Below are positions 50,004-59,133 of a stretch of DNA of 64,000 nt, in pieces (position 1 is the stretch's first letter; each line of letters opens with the position of its first letter). This DNA comes from UBA3871 sp041797745. Its GTDB lineage: Bacteria > Bacillota > Clostridia > Peptostreptococcales > Anaerovoracaceae. Under the pieces are notes generated by a model. The model saw only the letters and a list, made by a program, of their open reading frames with translations. It made no database searches and was not told the DNA's origin. The position numbers and the translations under genes are program-made. The stretch lies in NCBI GenBank assembly GCA_041797745.1, contig JBHBZU010000057.1, positions 1 through 64,000 of the forward strand. The letters run 5' to 3'.

Positions 50004-50780
50004 ATGAAAAAGGTTTTAAGCATTATAATGACAGGAGTTATGGCTGTAGGTATTACCCTCGCCTCTCTCCCACTTACAACTGACATAGCTTCCGCCGGAA
50101 CTCTGCAAGTTTGGGATCAGGACAGCGTGAACAGATCTTTTGTCGCTTTCTCTATTAAGCATGCCCCTTACATTGACGGTTACGCCGATGGCAGTTTCAA
50201 GCCTGAAAATCAAGTAACCAGAGCTGAAGCAATCGCCATGCTAGTAAAGAATACCGCTAAAGCTCCAAAGCAAAATGCCACTTACGCATTCCCTGAATCA
50301 GGCTACACCGATGTTAGCAAAGAAGACTGGTATTATTGCTATGTTGGATATATGTACAAGTATCATATTCTTAAAGCGGACAACACCACTACCTTTGAGG
50401 GCGGAAAAGCCATCACAAGAGGCGAGTTTGCTCAGATTGCTTCCAGATTTACCAAATACATTCCAAGCAACCGCAACATTTTTTCAGATGTATCCACTAC
50501 AAATACTTATTCAGAGGCAATCTGTGCAGTTTACGATGCAGGCTGGATAAGCGGATACCCTGATGGTACCTTTAGACCGAATGCTACTATTACCAGAGCT
50601 GAAACAGTAAAAATCATCAATAAAATGTCCGGCAGAACTACATTAACTCCATTCTCCTACTCCTACACCATGAAAACTTTCTGGGACGTTCCGGCTGACC
50701 ATTGGGCATACGGTGCAATAGGCGAGGCTTCCACAGTACATCAGTTCAACGGTTCCGGTGACAACGAACAGTGGCTGTAA
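50004..50780 (+). CDS. Exported SLH-domain S-layer-type protein
   Basis: The 258-residue protein has a signal peptide (MKKVLSIIMTGVMAVGITLA, cleavage near ASA-GT) and three SLH repeats that make up most of the mature chain. Their core motifs are YIDGYADGSFKPENQVTRAEAIAML, the central EGGKAITRGEFAQIASRF, and WISGYPDGTFRPNATITRAETVKIIN (in parts). It ends in DVPADHWAYGAIGEAS. Three SLH repeats are enough to bind secondary wall polymer. The SD is AAAGGAG, 7 bases before the ATG. The next gene, for an O-antigen-ligase-family protein, starts 36 bases later, so the two should be cotranscribed. Confidence 0.92.
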   Translation: MKKVLSIIMTGVMAVGITLASLPLTTDIASAGTLQVWDQDSVNRSFVAFSIKHAPYIDGYADGSFKPENQVTRAEAIAMLVKNTAKAPKQNATYAFPESGYTDVSKEDWYYCYVGYMYKYHILKADNTTTFEGGKAITRGEFAQIASRFTKYIPSNRNIFSDVSTTNTYSEAICAVYDAGWISGYPDGTFRPNATITRAETVKIINKMSGRTTLTPFSYSYTMKTFWDVPADHWAYGAIGEASTVHQFNGSGDNEQWL

Positions 50781-50816
50781 GTATAATACACATTAGATTT
50801 AGGAGGTACCTTTCCC

Positions 50817-52817
50817 ATGGGAAAGACTAAAGTAAAACAAGCTGAACCTGTTAAGGCGGCTAAAAAAAATAAAGATAGTCTAAACCACGGCGGTTGGTGG
50901 TGGAGCATGTCCTGTTCCCCACGCGTTGACGAAAGCTCACACTGGTTTCAGATGATTCCTATCATCTTATTCAGTGCCATCAGTATCCTGCTGGTTCGTA
51001 TGTACAGTTACGAAAGACCTATGGAACAGTTCTATTGGGCAGGTAATGACAATAGCCAAACCGACTTCTTTTCACACATTAAGGTAGTCTGCATTATGAT
51101 TGCTGCCATCCTGGCATTAATCGTGTTTCTTTATAGGCTGGTTACCCAAAGCTTCACTCTGAAAAAATCATATGCATATATCCCTATGGCAGTATATTCA
51201 ATTATGGTTGTTATCAGCTACACGGCTTCCGACTATAAGGAATTTGCACTTTGGGGATATAATGACAGATTTGAGGGAACCATACCGCTTTTAGCATATA
51301 TGGTAATGCTCTTCTTTGTTATTAACATGGTAAACAGCGAACGAAACGTGAAACAGGTGCTTTATCCTCTGCTGGCTTCCGCCACTCTACTGGGTCTTTT
51401 GGGTGTATCTCAAGCAACAGATCACGATTTCTTCAGAACTGCGCTGGGTCAAAAACTTATCACCCCTGACCTGCTGCAAGAGAACGGTATGACCGTTCAC
51501 CAAATGATTGACGAAGCAGCTGCAAGAGGTGAACAAGTTCTTTCTTTTACATTCCAAAATAAAGAAATTTATCAGACAGTATATAATATAAACTATGTAT
51601 CTTTCTACCTCACTTTGCTCTTGCCTTTGGTGGGACTTCTCTTTATCCGCAGCGTAGAGCTTTGGAAAGAAGAAGCCAAATGGAAACCTTTTGTATGGGG
51701 CGGTCTTTTCGCCTTGCTTCTGTACAACCTCATAGGCTCCGCTTCTTCCGGCGGTTTCTTCGGCATGGGCATAGTAGTTCTGCTGGCATTAGTAGTTCTC
51801 AACAAGAAAATCCTCCGTTGGTGGAAACCTGTGGCAATGCTGCTGGTAATTACAGTAGCTGTCGGAGGGATTACTTTTGAAAGGTGGAGCGGGGAAGTAG
51901 GTTATGCCGTTGACAATGTTAAAGGCACTGATACTGTTACAGCATCCGACGAAACCACTGTTCCCCAAGAACAATTAACAGGACACCTTGATTATTTCGA
52001 TACAGTCGGTAATGAAGTAAAAATGAGTATGGATGACAAAGAACTTTCATTTACCATAGATTCGTCCTATTATATAGTTGCCGCTAAAGACTCTTCCGGA
52101 AATTTAGTAAACCTCATATCCCATGATGACAACGGGATTTACTACACTATCGAAGACAACGCTTTCCGCAATGTAATTTTACAACCCGCTGCAGATAGCG
52201 ATAAAAATGTTTATCTAATTATAAAAACTAATAATCCGAAAGAATACGATTGGAATTTTAAGTTTACAGAAAACGGGGTTCTATACCTTACATCCCTTGG
52301 TACTGTTGTCGATTTAGACAAGATTCCGGCAAGTTTCCTTGCAGACAAGCCGACTTTCGGTAATGGTCGTGGATACATTTGGTCAAGAACCTTTCCTATG
52401 ATGAAGTCAACTGTTCTTAAAGGCTTTGGTGCCGACACCTATTGTCTATACTTCCCACAAAAAGATTATGTCGGGAAATACAATTCTAAAAGTTTGGCAA
52501 ATAACATAAATATCATCGTAGATAAACCGCACAATCTGTATTTAGGAGCTTGGATCGGAACCGGTGGTCTATCGGTACTTGCATTACTCGCCTTATGGTT
52601 CATATATATTGCGCAAAGTGCAAAAATCTTTATTAAGAAAACCTTTGAAAAACTGAACTTTACGGAAATTTGCGGTATAGGAACTTCACTCGGAATCACA
52701 GGCTTTGTATTCACAGGTCTTGTAGATGACTCCACAGTATCCACAATGCCGATGTTCTATATTCTTCTCGGAATGGGCATCGCAATTAATCAAATGCTGA
52801 AAAATACCGAAATTTGA
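50817..52817 (+). CDS. O-antigen ligase/polymerase-family membrane protein (WaaL/PglL-like)
   Basis: The 666-residue protein has about ten membrane helices. The Wzy_C/WaaL signature lies in the second half: GNGRGYIWSRTFPMMKSTVLKGFGADTYC followed by DKPHNLYLGAWIGTGGL (in parts), with a histidine at 572. Unusually, a beta-rich domain of about 160 residues (about 356-515) sits between helices outside the membrane. This family includes LPS O-antigen ligases, Wzy-type polymerases and protein O-oligosaccharyltransferases (PglL). A Gram-positive-type cell has no LPS, so polymerase or protein-glycosylation activity is more likely. SD AGGAGG is 11 bases upstream. A terminator follows. Confidence 0.82.
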   Translation: MGKTKVKQAEPVKAAKKNKDSLNHGGWWWSMSCSPRVDESSHWFQMIPIILFSAISILLVRMYSYERPMEQFYWAGNDNSQTDFFSHIKVVCIMIAAILALIVFLYRLVTQSFTLKKSYAYIPMAVYSIMVVISYTASDYKEFALWGYNDRFEGTIPLLAYMVMLFFVINMVNSERNVKQVLYPLLASATLLGLLGVSQATDHDFFRTALGQKLITPDLLQENGMTVHQMIDEAAARGEQVLSFTFQNKEIYQTVYNINYVSFYLTLLLPLVGLLFIRSVELWKEEAKWKPFVWGGLFALLLYNLIGSASSGGFFGMGIVVLLALVVLNKKILRWWKPVAMLLVITVAVGGITFERWSGEVGYAVDNVKGTDTVTASDETTVPQEQLTGHLDYFDTVGNEVKMSMDDKELSFTIDSSYYIVAAKDSSGNLVNLISHDDNGIYYTIEDNAFRNVILQPAADSDKNVYLIIKTNNPKEYDWNFKFTENGVLYLTSLGTVVDLDKIPASFLADKPTFGNGRGYIWSRTFPMMKSTVLKGFGADTYCLYFPQKDYVGKYNSKSLANNINIIVDKPHNLYLGAWIGTGGLSVLALLALWFIYIAQSAKIFIKKTFEKLNFTEICGIGTSLGITGFVFTGLVDDSTVSTMPMFYILLGMGIAINQMLKNTEI

Positions 52818-52849
52818 TACTATAGAATTTGGCTTTTATAAAAACAAAG

Positions 52850-52886
52850 ACGGGTTAGCACTGCTTTTGGCTCTAACCCGTTTTTT
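52850..52886 (+). terminator. Intrinsic terminator after the O-antigen-ligase-family gene
   Basis: ACGGGTTAG (52850-52858) pairs with CTAACCCGT (52873-52881), followed by a T-run to 52886. Confidence 0.9.
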
Positions 52887-52916
52887 CCTTTTTGTTCTAT
52901 ATTATATTTCACAATA

Positions 52917-54473
52917 TTATCTTTTAACTAAAGCTTTTAACATGGCTAATTCTTTTATCTTGGCAAGACACAGCAATGCAAGATAAGCACTTCCCGCCAC
53001 TGCCACTGCAATAATTAAATAGCATGCTCTCGGCATCCATATACTTCTATTTATTAGCTTATATGTTATTATCGCCAAACATACACTTATTGTTGCAGAC
53101 ACGAATATATAAAGCAATTTTCTCCATGATTCAACAATCACGATTTTCGGATACTTTACCCTTAAAATTATAAGGCTCAAAGTCAATGATATCAGGCTTG
53201 CAATCGTAGTCGCAAGTGCAAGCCCTGCAAGCCCCATTCTCTCTATAAATAATAAATTCAAAACAACATTGACTGCTACAGATACGATACCTATATACAT
53301 TGGCGTTTTCATATCTTTATTTGTCTGAAAGGCGTATATAGACTGTGTATTTAACTGTGTAATGCATAAATATGGGCCATACCATAACAAAGCCAATGCT
53401 GTCATACCTGTTGCCGCTTCATTGAAAGCACCTCTCTCGTAGATTACCTGAACAACCTCTTCATTGAAAGCCATGGCTCCAAGGGAAAAAGGAATTGTAA
53501 TAATTGCTATTATATTAAAGCCTTTACTCAAAATGCTGTTATACTCAATTTGATTTCCTTTTGCTCTTGCTTGATTTAATTTAGGAAAAATTATAGTTGC
53601 AATAATCGTTCCTGTTAAGCCTCCAATCATACCTATGATTATCATAGCGTAATTCAAAGCAGACACACTTCCCTCAGGCAGACCGGACGCCAACATTCTA
53701 TCAACATAGGTGTTGATAGTCGCCACATATCCCCCAATAAATGCAGGGAATGCTAAAATTATAATCTGCTTGGCTGCGCCGGAATTTTTCACTTTGGTAT
53801 TGCGCTTAAAGCCTTTCTTTTTTGCAAGATATAATAAAAAAAGGTAAAGTGTAGAGTACGAAAAAAACAATCCGAAAACCAAGAGTTTTTCACTGGTATA
53901 CGCTGCTATTATGGCAAATCCTATTACAAAAAAGTTTTGCGCATAGCCATAGATTATTTCAGGTAAAAATACCCCCTTATACTGAAGATATTTTACCATT
54001 AAATCATTACAAGCATTAAATATCAGATAAATCAGCGCCACTCTCAAGAAAAATACAGTCAGAATTGCTTGTTCCCCTTTAAATCCGCTGGCAAAAACTT
54101 TAACTAATTGTGGAGCATACACAACTCCGAAGATGGCTACAACCGCCGCCGTTTTAACCATCAAATTTAAGACTTCATTTACAAAACGGTTTCCCTCTTC
54201 TTCACCCTCTTGTTCCATCTTATCAGAAAACAAAGGCATAAAACTGGTAGAAACCGCTGCCAAAACTCCGGCAACTAGCATATTGGGTATATTTTGCGCC
54301 ATAACATACGCATCCATAACGTAGCCTGCACCGAAAAAGGCTGCAAAAACCATTTCACGCGCGAAGCCTATACCTTTGCTAATCAAAGTCAGTATAGCCA
54401 TAAGAACCGCCGTTTGTGCAGCAGTTCTCTGACTTGACTTTATTTTGTTGTGCTCCTCTAATGATGTCCCCAT
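52917..54473 (-). CDS. murJ: MurJ/Wzx-type lipid-linked glycan flippase
   Basis: The 518-residue protein has about 14 membrane helices and the MVF/MurJ signature: SKGIGFAREMVFAAFFGAG (residues about 33-51), DAYVMAQNIPNMLVAGVLAA, and central NTYVDRMLASGLPEGSVSALNYA. MurJ flips lipid II; close relatives in glycan loci flip other undecaprenyl-linked oligosaccharides. It lies next to pgl-like genes and the WaaL/PglL-type gene, so a role for a surface glycan is possible. The family match is firm; the substrate is inferred. The SD GAGGAG is 10 bases upstream of the ATG. Confidence 0.88.
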   Translation of the reverse strand: MGTSLEEHNKIKSSQRTAAQTAVLMAILTLISKGIGFAREMVFAAFFGAGYVMDAYVMAQNIPNMLVAGVLAAVSTSFMPLFSDKMEQEGEEEGNRFVNEVLNLMVKTAAVVAIFGVVYAPQLVKVFASGFKGEQAILTVFFLRVALIYLIFNACNDLMVKYLQYKGVFLPEIIYGYAQNFFVIGFAIIAAYTSEKLLVFGLFFSYSTLYLFLLYLAKKKGFKRNTKVKNSGAAKQIIILAFPAFIGGYVATINTYVDRMLASGLPEGSVSALNYAMIIIGMIGGLTGTIIATIIFPKLNQARAKGNQIEYNSILSKGFNIIAIITIPFSLGAMAFNEEVVQVIYERGAFNEAATGMTALALLWYGPYLCITQLNTQSIYAFQTNKDMKTPMYIGIVSVAVNVVLNLLFIERMGLAGLALATTIASLISLTLSLIILRVKYPKIVIVESWRKLLYIFVSATISVCLAIITYKLINRSIWMPRACYLIIAVAVAGSAYLALLCLAKIKELAMLKALVKR

Positions 54474-54528
54474 AGGGTTAAATCTCCTCGTGTTTAAAAT
54501 GCCGGCTCAAGTCTAACATTGCAGCAAG

Positions 54529-55767
54529 TTACTTTACTAACTCCTTAATAGCTTCTATAACATATTCCTGCTCTTCTTCAGTCATCTTGATGTCTGACGG
54601 CAAGCAAAGACCTCTGGCAAAAATATCCTCATCCACCGGTCTTTTGTTTCCGCAAATCTTACGATTTGCAAATTCATCAGGCCCACTGAGCAGATGTTCG
54701 GAATTTCTAATTGGTGTACGCTCAGGAGTAGTAATGAAATCACAATCTCTAAATACAGGTTGCAAATGCATAGGCTTCCAAATTGGACGAGTTTCGATAT
54801 TTTTTTCCAAAAGCGCTCTATGCAGCTCCATAGGGCTGATTTTCACATCTTCATCCAAAAGCAAGCAAGACAGCCAAAAGTTCGGATGAGTATCTTCAAG
54901 ATATGGGTTCATTGAAATTGGCGCTCCCCTAAACCTTTCTTCATATCTACGATAGATATCTTCCTTTAAGGCTCTATGTTCATCTAAATGTCTTATCTGA
55001 CCTCTGGCAATTCCCGCACAGATGTTTGACATTCTATAATTGTATCCGATTTCTTCATGCTGATACCAAGGTGCCGCTTCTCTAGCCTGAGTGGCCCAAA
55101 AGAAAGCCTTGTCCCTGGCTTCTTTCTTTCTGGTTATCAGCATACCGCCACCGGAGGATGTAATAATCTTGTTTCCGTTAAAACTTATAGCTGCAATATC
55201 CCCAAAAGTGCCTGTCTGCCTACCCCTGTAAGTGGCTGATAACGATTCCGCGGCGTCCTCAATTAAAATAGCGTTATTCTCGTCGCAAACCTCACGAATT
55301 TCATCCAGTTTTGCCGGTGTTCCATATAGGTGTGCCAGCATAACGATTCTAGCCTCAGGATGCTTCTCAAACGCAATTTTAAGTGCTTCCGGATCCATAT
55401 TCCATGTATCATATTCAGAATCAATAAAGACCTGTTTTCCACCCTCATAGCTAACCGGATTTACCGTAGCGGAAAAAGTCATATCAGAACAAAGAACTGT
55501 ATCACCCTGCTTAATTCCTGCCAGTTTCAAAGCTAAATGAAGCGCCGCCGTTCCCGAAGCCAAGGACAAAGTGTGGTAAGGGGAAGAACCTGTCGGTTCA
55601 ATGCTGCCTGTAGCGAGGTATTGAGCAATTTCTTCCTCTATACCGTCACAATTAAAGCCAAGGGGGGCTATCCAGTTTTTATCAAAAGCTTCCTGAATAA
55701 AACCCATTTCTTCACTATGCATAGTTGGCGTTGATAAACTTATTTTGTTTGTTGGTTTAAAATGCAT
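54529..55767 (-). CDS. DegT/DnrJ/EryC1-family sugar aminotransferase (PglE-like)
   Basis: I choose ATG 55767 (412 residues), with GGAGG 8 bases upstream. The PLP-binding lysine is K200 in AAISFNGNKIITSSGGG. Other motifs are TLSLASGTAALHLALKLAG, LAHLYGTPAKLDEI and ILIEDAAESLSATYRG. Role: it aminates a 4-keto-6-deoxy nucleotide sugar. The neighbours (acetyltransferase, PglC-like transferase) match the PglE step of bacillosamine synthesis. It is downstream of the acetyltransferase gene by about 28 bases. Confidence 0.92.
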   Translation of the reverse strand: MHFKPTNKISLSTPTMHSEEMGFIQEAFDKNWIAPLGFNCDGIEEEIAQYLATGSIEPTGSSPYHTLSLASGTAALHLALKLAGIKQGDTVLCSDMTFSATVNPVSYEGGKQVFIDSEYDTWNMDPEALKIAFEKHPEARIVMLAHLYGTPAKLDEIREVCDENNAILIEDAAESLSATYRGRQTGTFGDIAAISFNGNKIITSSGGGMLITRKKEARDKAFFWATQAREAAPWYQHEEIGYNYRMSNICAGIARGQIRHLDEHRALKEDIYRRYEERFRGAPISMNPYLEDTHPNFWLSCLLLDEDVKISPMELHRALLEKNIETRPIWKPMHLQPVFRDCDFITTPERTPIRNSEHLLSGPDEFANRKICGNKRPVDEDIFARGLCLPSDIKMTEEEQEYVIEAIKELVK

Positions 55768-55795
55768 ATTGCTCACCTCCATAATCCTGATGATA

Positions 55796-56410
55796 TTATT
55801 TAATATGCGCAGGTACACCTATATATGTTCCCGGTTCAGTTATATCTTTTACAACTACTGCGCCTGCACCAATAACAGAGTCTCCGCAGATACTAACATT
55901 GTTACTTACAACGGCTCCAACGCCAATCCAAGTATTCTCTCCTACGGTAACTGTTCCGGCGAGCTTAGCACCCACCGAAATATGAGCGAAGTCACCAATA
56001 ACATTATCGTGGTCTACAACCGCACCGGTATTTATGATACAATGCTTACCGATGCTGGTTCCCGGATTTACAACGGCCCCTGCCATCACTACAGTTCCCT
56101 CTGCAATCTTTGTTTGTAGAGTTGACAAGGTAGCCGCAGGATGAACCGCTGTATGCCACTTAATACCGTGCAATGTTTCTACCACTTTCTTACGTATTGC
56201 AGGATTACCAATGGCAATGAGAAATTCAGCCTCTTGGTAGTGCCTATAGTCTGAAACTCTACCCAGAACATTAATATCACCGATATTCTTGCCTTGAAGA
56301 TTAGGATTATCATCCAGAAACCCTAAAACCTTACAGCCCTCTTTGCAGACGATATCTGCTATAACTTTTCCATGTCCACTTGCACCTATAATAATAACTT
56401 CTGTAGGCAT
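55796..56410 (-). CDS. PglD/NeuD-like sugar O/N-acetyltransferase
   Basis: I choose ATG 56410 (204 residues, MPTEVIIIGASGHGKVIAD), with GGAGA 7 bases upstream; a longer ORF starts inside the upstream gene. A Rossmann-like N-terminal domain (VIIIGASGHGKVIADIVCK, FLDDNPNL) precedes a left-handed beta-helix of hexapeptide repeats, for example GTVVMAGAVVNPGTSIGKHC and SVIGAGAVVVKDITEPG. Role: it N-acetylates UDP-4-amino sugar with acetyl-CoA (PglD). The catalytic histidine is probably in AVVDHDNVIG. Confidence 0.92.
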   Translation of the reverse strand: MPTEVIIIGASGHGKVIADIVCKEGCKVLGFLDDNPNLQGKNIGDINVLGRVSDYRHYQEAEFLIAIGNPAIRKKVVETLHGIKWHTAVHPAATLSTLQTKIAEGTVVMAGAVVNPGTSIGKHCIINTGAVVDHDNVIGDFAHISVGAKLAGTVTVGENTWIGVGAVVSNNVSICGDSVIGAGAVVVKDITEPGTYIGVPAHIK

Positions 56411-56423
56411 TATATTTTCTCCA

Positions 56424-57029
56424 TTAATTATTACCTTTAAACTTTTCCATAGTGGCAGAGGTTTCTGAAGAAACCCCTTTGCTTCCAAAGACAACTCCAA
56501 AGGTTTTAATAAAAATTTTCAAATCGTTTATTAGCGATACATGATCCACATACCAAACATCCAGTTCAAAACGCTCCTGCCAGCTAATAGCATTGCGTCC
56601 ATTCACTTGAGCATATCCGGTTAGTCCGGGTCTGACTTCATGGCGTCTTTTCTGATGTTCATTGTACAGAGGTAAGTATTCCACTAAAAGAGGTCTTGGA
56701 CCGATTATTGCCATATCGCCTTTAAGTATGTTTATGAGTTCAGGCAACTCATCTAAAGAAGTCTTTCTCAATAATTTCCCATATTTTTTAAGACGTAGCT
56801 CATCCGGTAATAATACTCCTTTATCGTCCTTTTCGCTGGTCATACTCCTAAACTTAATCAGTTTAAAAATCTCACCGTTCTTTCCCGGTCGTTCCTGAAT
56901 AAAAAAAGGATTACCTTTCATATTAACAACACCTAGGAAAGTTAACGCCAGAAGTAGCGGCAAAAAAAGGGTTACTGCTACGAGAGAAATTATAAAATCT
57001 ATAAGTCTTTTTAAACAATTTCTGTACAA
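56424..57029 (-). CDS. PglC-like undecaprenyl-phosphate sugar-phosphotransferase
   Basis: The 201-residue protein is a small monotopic phosphoglycosyl transferase: an N-terminal membrane re-entrant helix (FIISLVAVTLFLPLLLALTF), FKLIKFRSMTSEKDDKG, the Asp-Glu catalytic dyad in LRKTSLDELPELINILKGDM, and AIIGPRPLLVEYLPLY. Length and motifs fit PglC. Role: it transfers sugar-1-phosphate from UDP-sugar to undecaprenyl phosphate, starting glycan synthesis on the inner membrane face. Confidence 0.93.
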   Translation of the reverse strand: MYRNCLKRLIDFIISLVAVTLFLPLLLALTFLGVVNMKGNPFFIQERPGKNGEIFKLIKFRSMTSEKDDKGVLLPDELRLKKYGKLLRKTSLDELPELINILKGDMAIIGPRPLLVEYLPLYNEHQKRRHEVRPGLTGYAQVNGRNAISWQERFELDVWYVDHVSLINDLKIFIKTFGVVFGSKGVSSETSATMEKFKGNN

Positions 57030-57072
57030 CGTTTTTCTCCTTTAACTTTCTTGGCATTGCTACGTCCGACAG

Positions 57073-58152
57073 TTACCTTAATATCTCTGCAATGGTTTCG
57101 GCAACAACAATTTTCTTGTCAAATAGCCTTTCCATATGCATTCTTCCCTCTTTCCCCATAACTTCGCGCTGCGAATTGGATAAATCAAGAAATTTCTTCA
57201 TAACTCTATAAAGTGATTCACTGTCCTGCTTTTCACATAAGAAACCTGATACACCATCTATCGCAGCCTCTTTGCAACCCGAAATATTGCTCGTGATAAT
57301 AGGTCTTCCTAACGCTGCTGATTCCAAGTTTGTATTTGCCATCCCCTCATGCCAAGACGGTAATACGAAACAATCCGCAGCTTGTACAAAAGGCCTGACA
57401 TCCTTTTGGAACCCCAGATAATTTAGCCAACCGCTTTTCTGGCATTCTTTGATTTCATCTTCATAGTTTTCTTCGTAAAATCCAAGAATATCCAGTTCAC
57501 AATTCCAACCCTCACTAATAAGCCTCTTCATTACTGCGAGAAGTTCATCTACGCCCTTTTCTTTCATAACTCGACCAATAAAAATGAATTTCGTCTTTTC
57601 ATTTTCCGGATACGGTCTATAATCAAAATGCTCCAGATTTACACCTGCTCCAGCTAAAAGTTTTGCCTGCCTTGAATCAATAATTTTTTCTTCAATAAGA
57701 GTCTTTCGGTTTTCGCTATTTTCGAAGAACACAACCTTTGCCTTTTTTAACCCTACTCTATACATAGTTTTAACTAAAGTTCTAAGCATTCCTGCCTTTT
57801 GAAAAGCTGTACCAAGACCGGTGATATTAGCTGCATAAGGTATTTTTTTCTTCATGCAGGCATATCCGCCATAAATATTTGGCTTTATAGTGTAAGTTAT
57901 TACAAAATCAGGTTTTATATTTTTAATAAGACCAAAGTATTCTAAAATTAGTTTAAAATCTTCTATAGGATTTATGCCTCGCCTATCCACATGAGATTCT
58001 ATGAATTGGCACCCCATTTCTTCAAGTTGCGGAACTCTCTCTCCGTAAGGCAGTGATATAAATACTTCGTGTTCCTTAAGTAATTCACCTATGAGTTCTT
58101 TCCTAAATAAATACAGCCCTCCGTCGAAGTTGGCAAGTATCAATATTTTCAT
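57073..58152 (-). CDS. GT4-family glycosyltransferase (PglA-like)
   Basis: The 359-residue protein is a GT-B enzyme: N-terminal MKILILANFDGGLYLFRKELI and ANITGLGTAFQ. The C-terminal nucleotide-sugar domain has FIFIGRVMKEKGVDELL and PSWHEGMANTNLESAALGRPIITSN (in parts). In pgl loci this type adds the second sugar (often GalNAc) to lipid-linked bacillosamine. The start overlaps the epimerase stop by 4 bases (ATGA), so the two are translationally coupled. Confidence 0.9.
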   Translation of the reverse strand: MKILILANFDGGLYLFRKELIGELLKEHEVFISLPYGERVPQLEEMGCQFIESHVDRRGINPIEDFKLILEYFGLIKNIKPDFVITYTIKPNIYGGYACMKKKIPYAANITGLGTAFQKAGMLRTLVKTMYRVGLKKAKVVFFENSENRKTLIEEKIIDSRQAKLLAGAGVNLEHFDYRPYPENEKTKFIFIGRVMKEKGVDELLAVMKRLISEGWNCELDILGFYEENYEDEIKECQKSGWLNYLGFQKDVRPFVQAADCFVLPSWHEGMANTNLESAALGRPIITSNISGCKEAAIDGVSGFLCEKQDSESLYRVMKKFLDLSNSQREVMGKEGRMHMERLFDKKIVVAETIAEILR

Positions 58153-59132
58153 TTGCTAAAACCCTTTTCTTTATACCATTCCAAAGTCTCTTTGATACCC
58201 TTTTCAAAATCCCATTTCGGCTCATAACCAAGGGTTTCCTTTGCTTTAGTAACATCTGCACTGCTGAATTTAATATCACCCTCACGCTCTGCCGCATAAT
58301 TCGCTTTTGAATTTACATTTACAAGCTTTGCTAGAATGTCATATATTTCATTTAACGTTAGACTCTGCCCGTATGCTATATTAAAAACCTGTCCTGAACA
58401 CTTCTCGTGCGCAAAACAAGCGGCGATATTTGCCTCTACGATATCTTTTATATAAACAAAATCTCTGCTCTGTTCACCATCGCCAAAAATAGTCGGAATT
58501 TTCCCTTGTAATAAAATCTCAATAAACTTTGGAATTACACCCGCATAAGCTCCTTTAGGATCCTGATTTTTTCCGTATACATTGAAATATCTAAGCCCAA
58601 CCGTTTCTAGCCCATAATGCATAAAATACTGTTTCGCCCATTCTTCATCGCATTTTTTGGTAAGTGCGTAAGGTGATAGCAAATTTCCCTCGCGCCCCTC
58701 TTTCATTACCGCACTTTCTTCATCTCCATAAACGGATGCGCTGGAAGCGTAAACATATCGCTTAACGTTATTTTCCCTCGCCGCTTCTAAAAGATTTGTA
58801 AAGCCCAAGATATTGTTCAGGCAAAAGTCTAAAGGCTTTGATATACTAACCGGTACACTACTTCGAGCAGCTTCATTGAAAACGAAGTCCACACCCTTGC
58901 AGTTCTCCATGCACGCAGCCAAATCTGTTACGTCCCCTTTAACGAAAGTAAAGTTTTCATTTTCGCATAACTTTATGATATTTTCCATCTTACCTGTGGA
59001 AAGGTCATCTAGACATCTGACCCTAGCACCTGATTTAATAAGGTATTCGCAAATGTTTGACCCGATAAAACCTGCGCCTCCGGCAACTAAAAAATGCGTT
59101 CCTTTTAACTTTTCTTCTATGTTCATAGTCAT
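58149..59132 (-). CDS. NAD-dependent UDP-sugar 4-epimerase (WbpP/Gne-like)
   Basis: The 327-residue protein is an extended SDR: FLVAGGAGFIGSNICEYLI near the N terminus, the catalytic YxxxK in LLSPYALTKKCDEEWAKQ with the serine in YVYASSASVYGDE, and TVGLRYFNVYGKNQDPKG. These motifs resemble WbpP-type UDP-GlcNAc 4-epimerases. Role: it may supply UDP-GalNAc for the downstream glycosyltransferase. The start is one base after the upstream GT stop. Confidence 0.9.
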   Translation of the reverse strand: MTMNIEEKLKGTHFLVAGGAGFIGSNICEYLIKSGARVRCLDDLSTGKMENIIKLCENENFTFVKGDVTDLAACMENCKGVDFVFNEAARSSVPVSISKPLDFCLNNILGFTNLLEAARENNVKRYVYASSASVYGDEESAVMKEGREGNLLSPYALTKKCDEEWAKQYFMHYGLETVGLRYFNVYGKNQDPKGAYAGVIPKFIEILLQGKIPTIFGDGEQSRDFVYIKDIVEANIAACFAHEKCSGQVFNIAYGQSLTLNEIYDILAKLVNVNSKANYAAEREGDIKFSSADVTKAKETLGYEPKWDFEKGIKETLEWYKEKGFSK

Positions 59133-59133
59133 A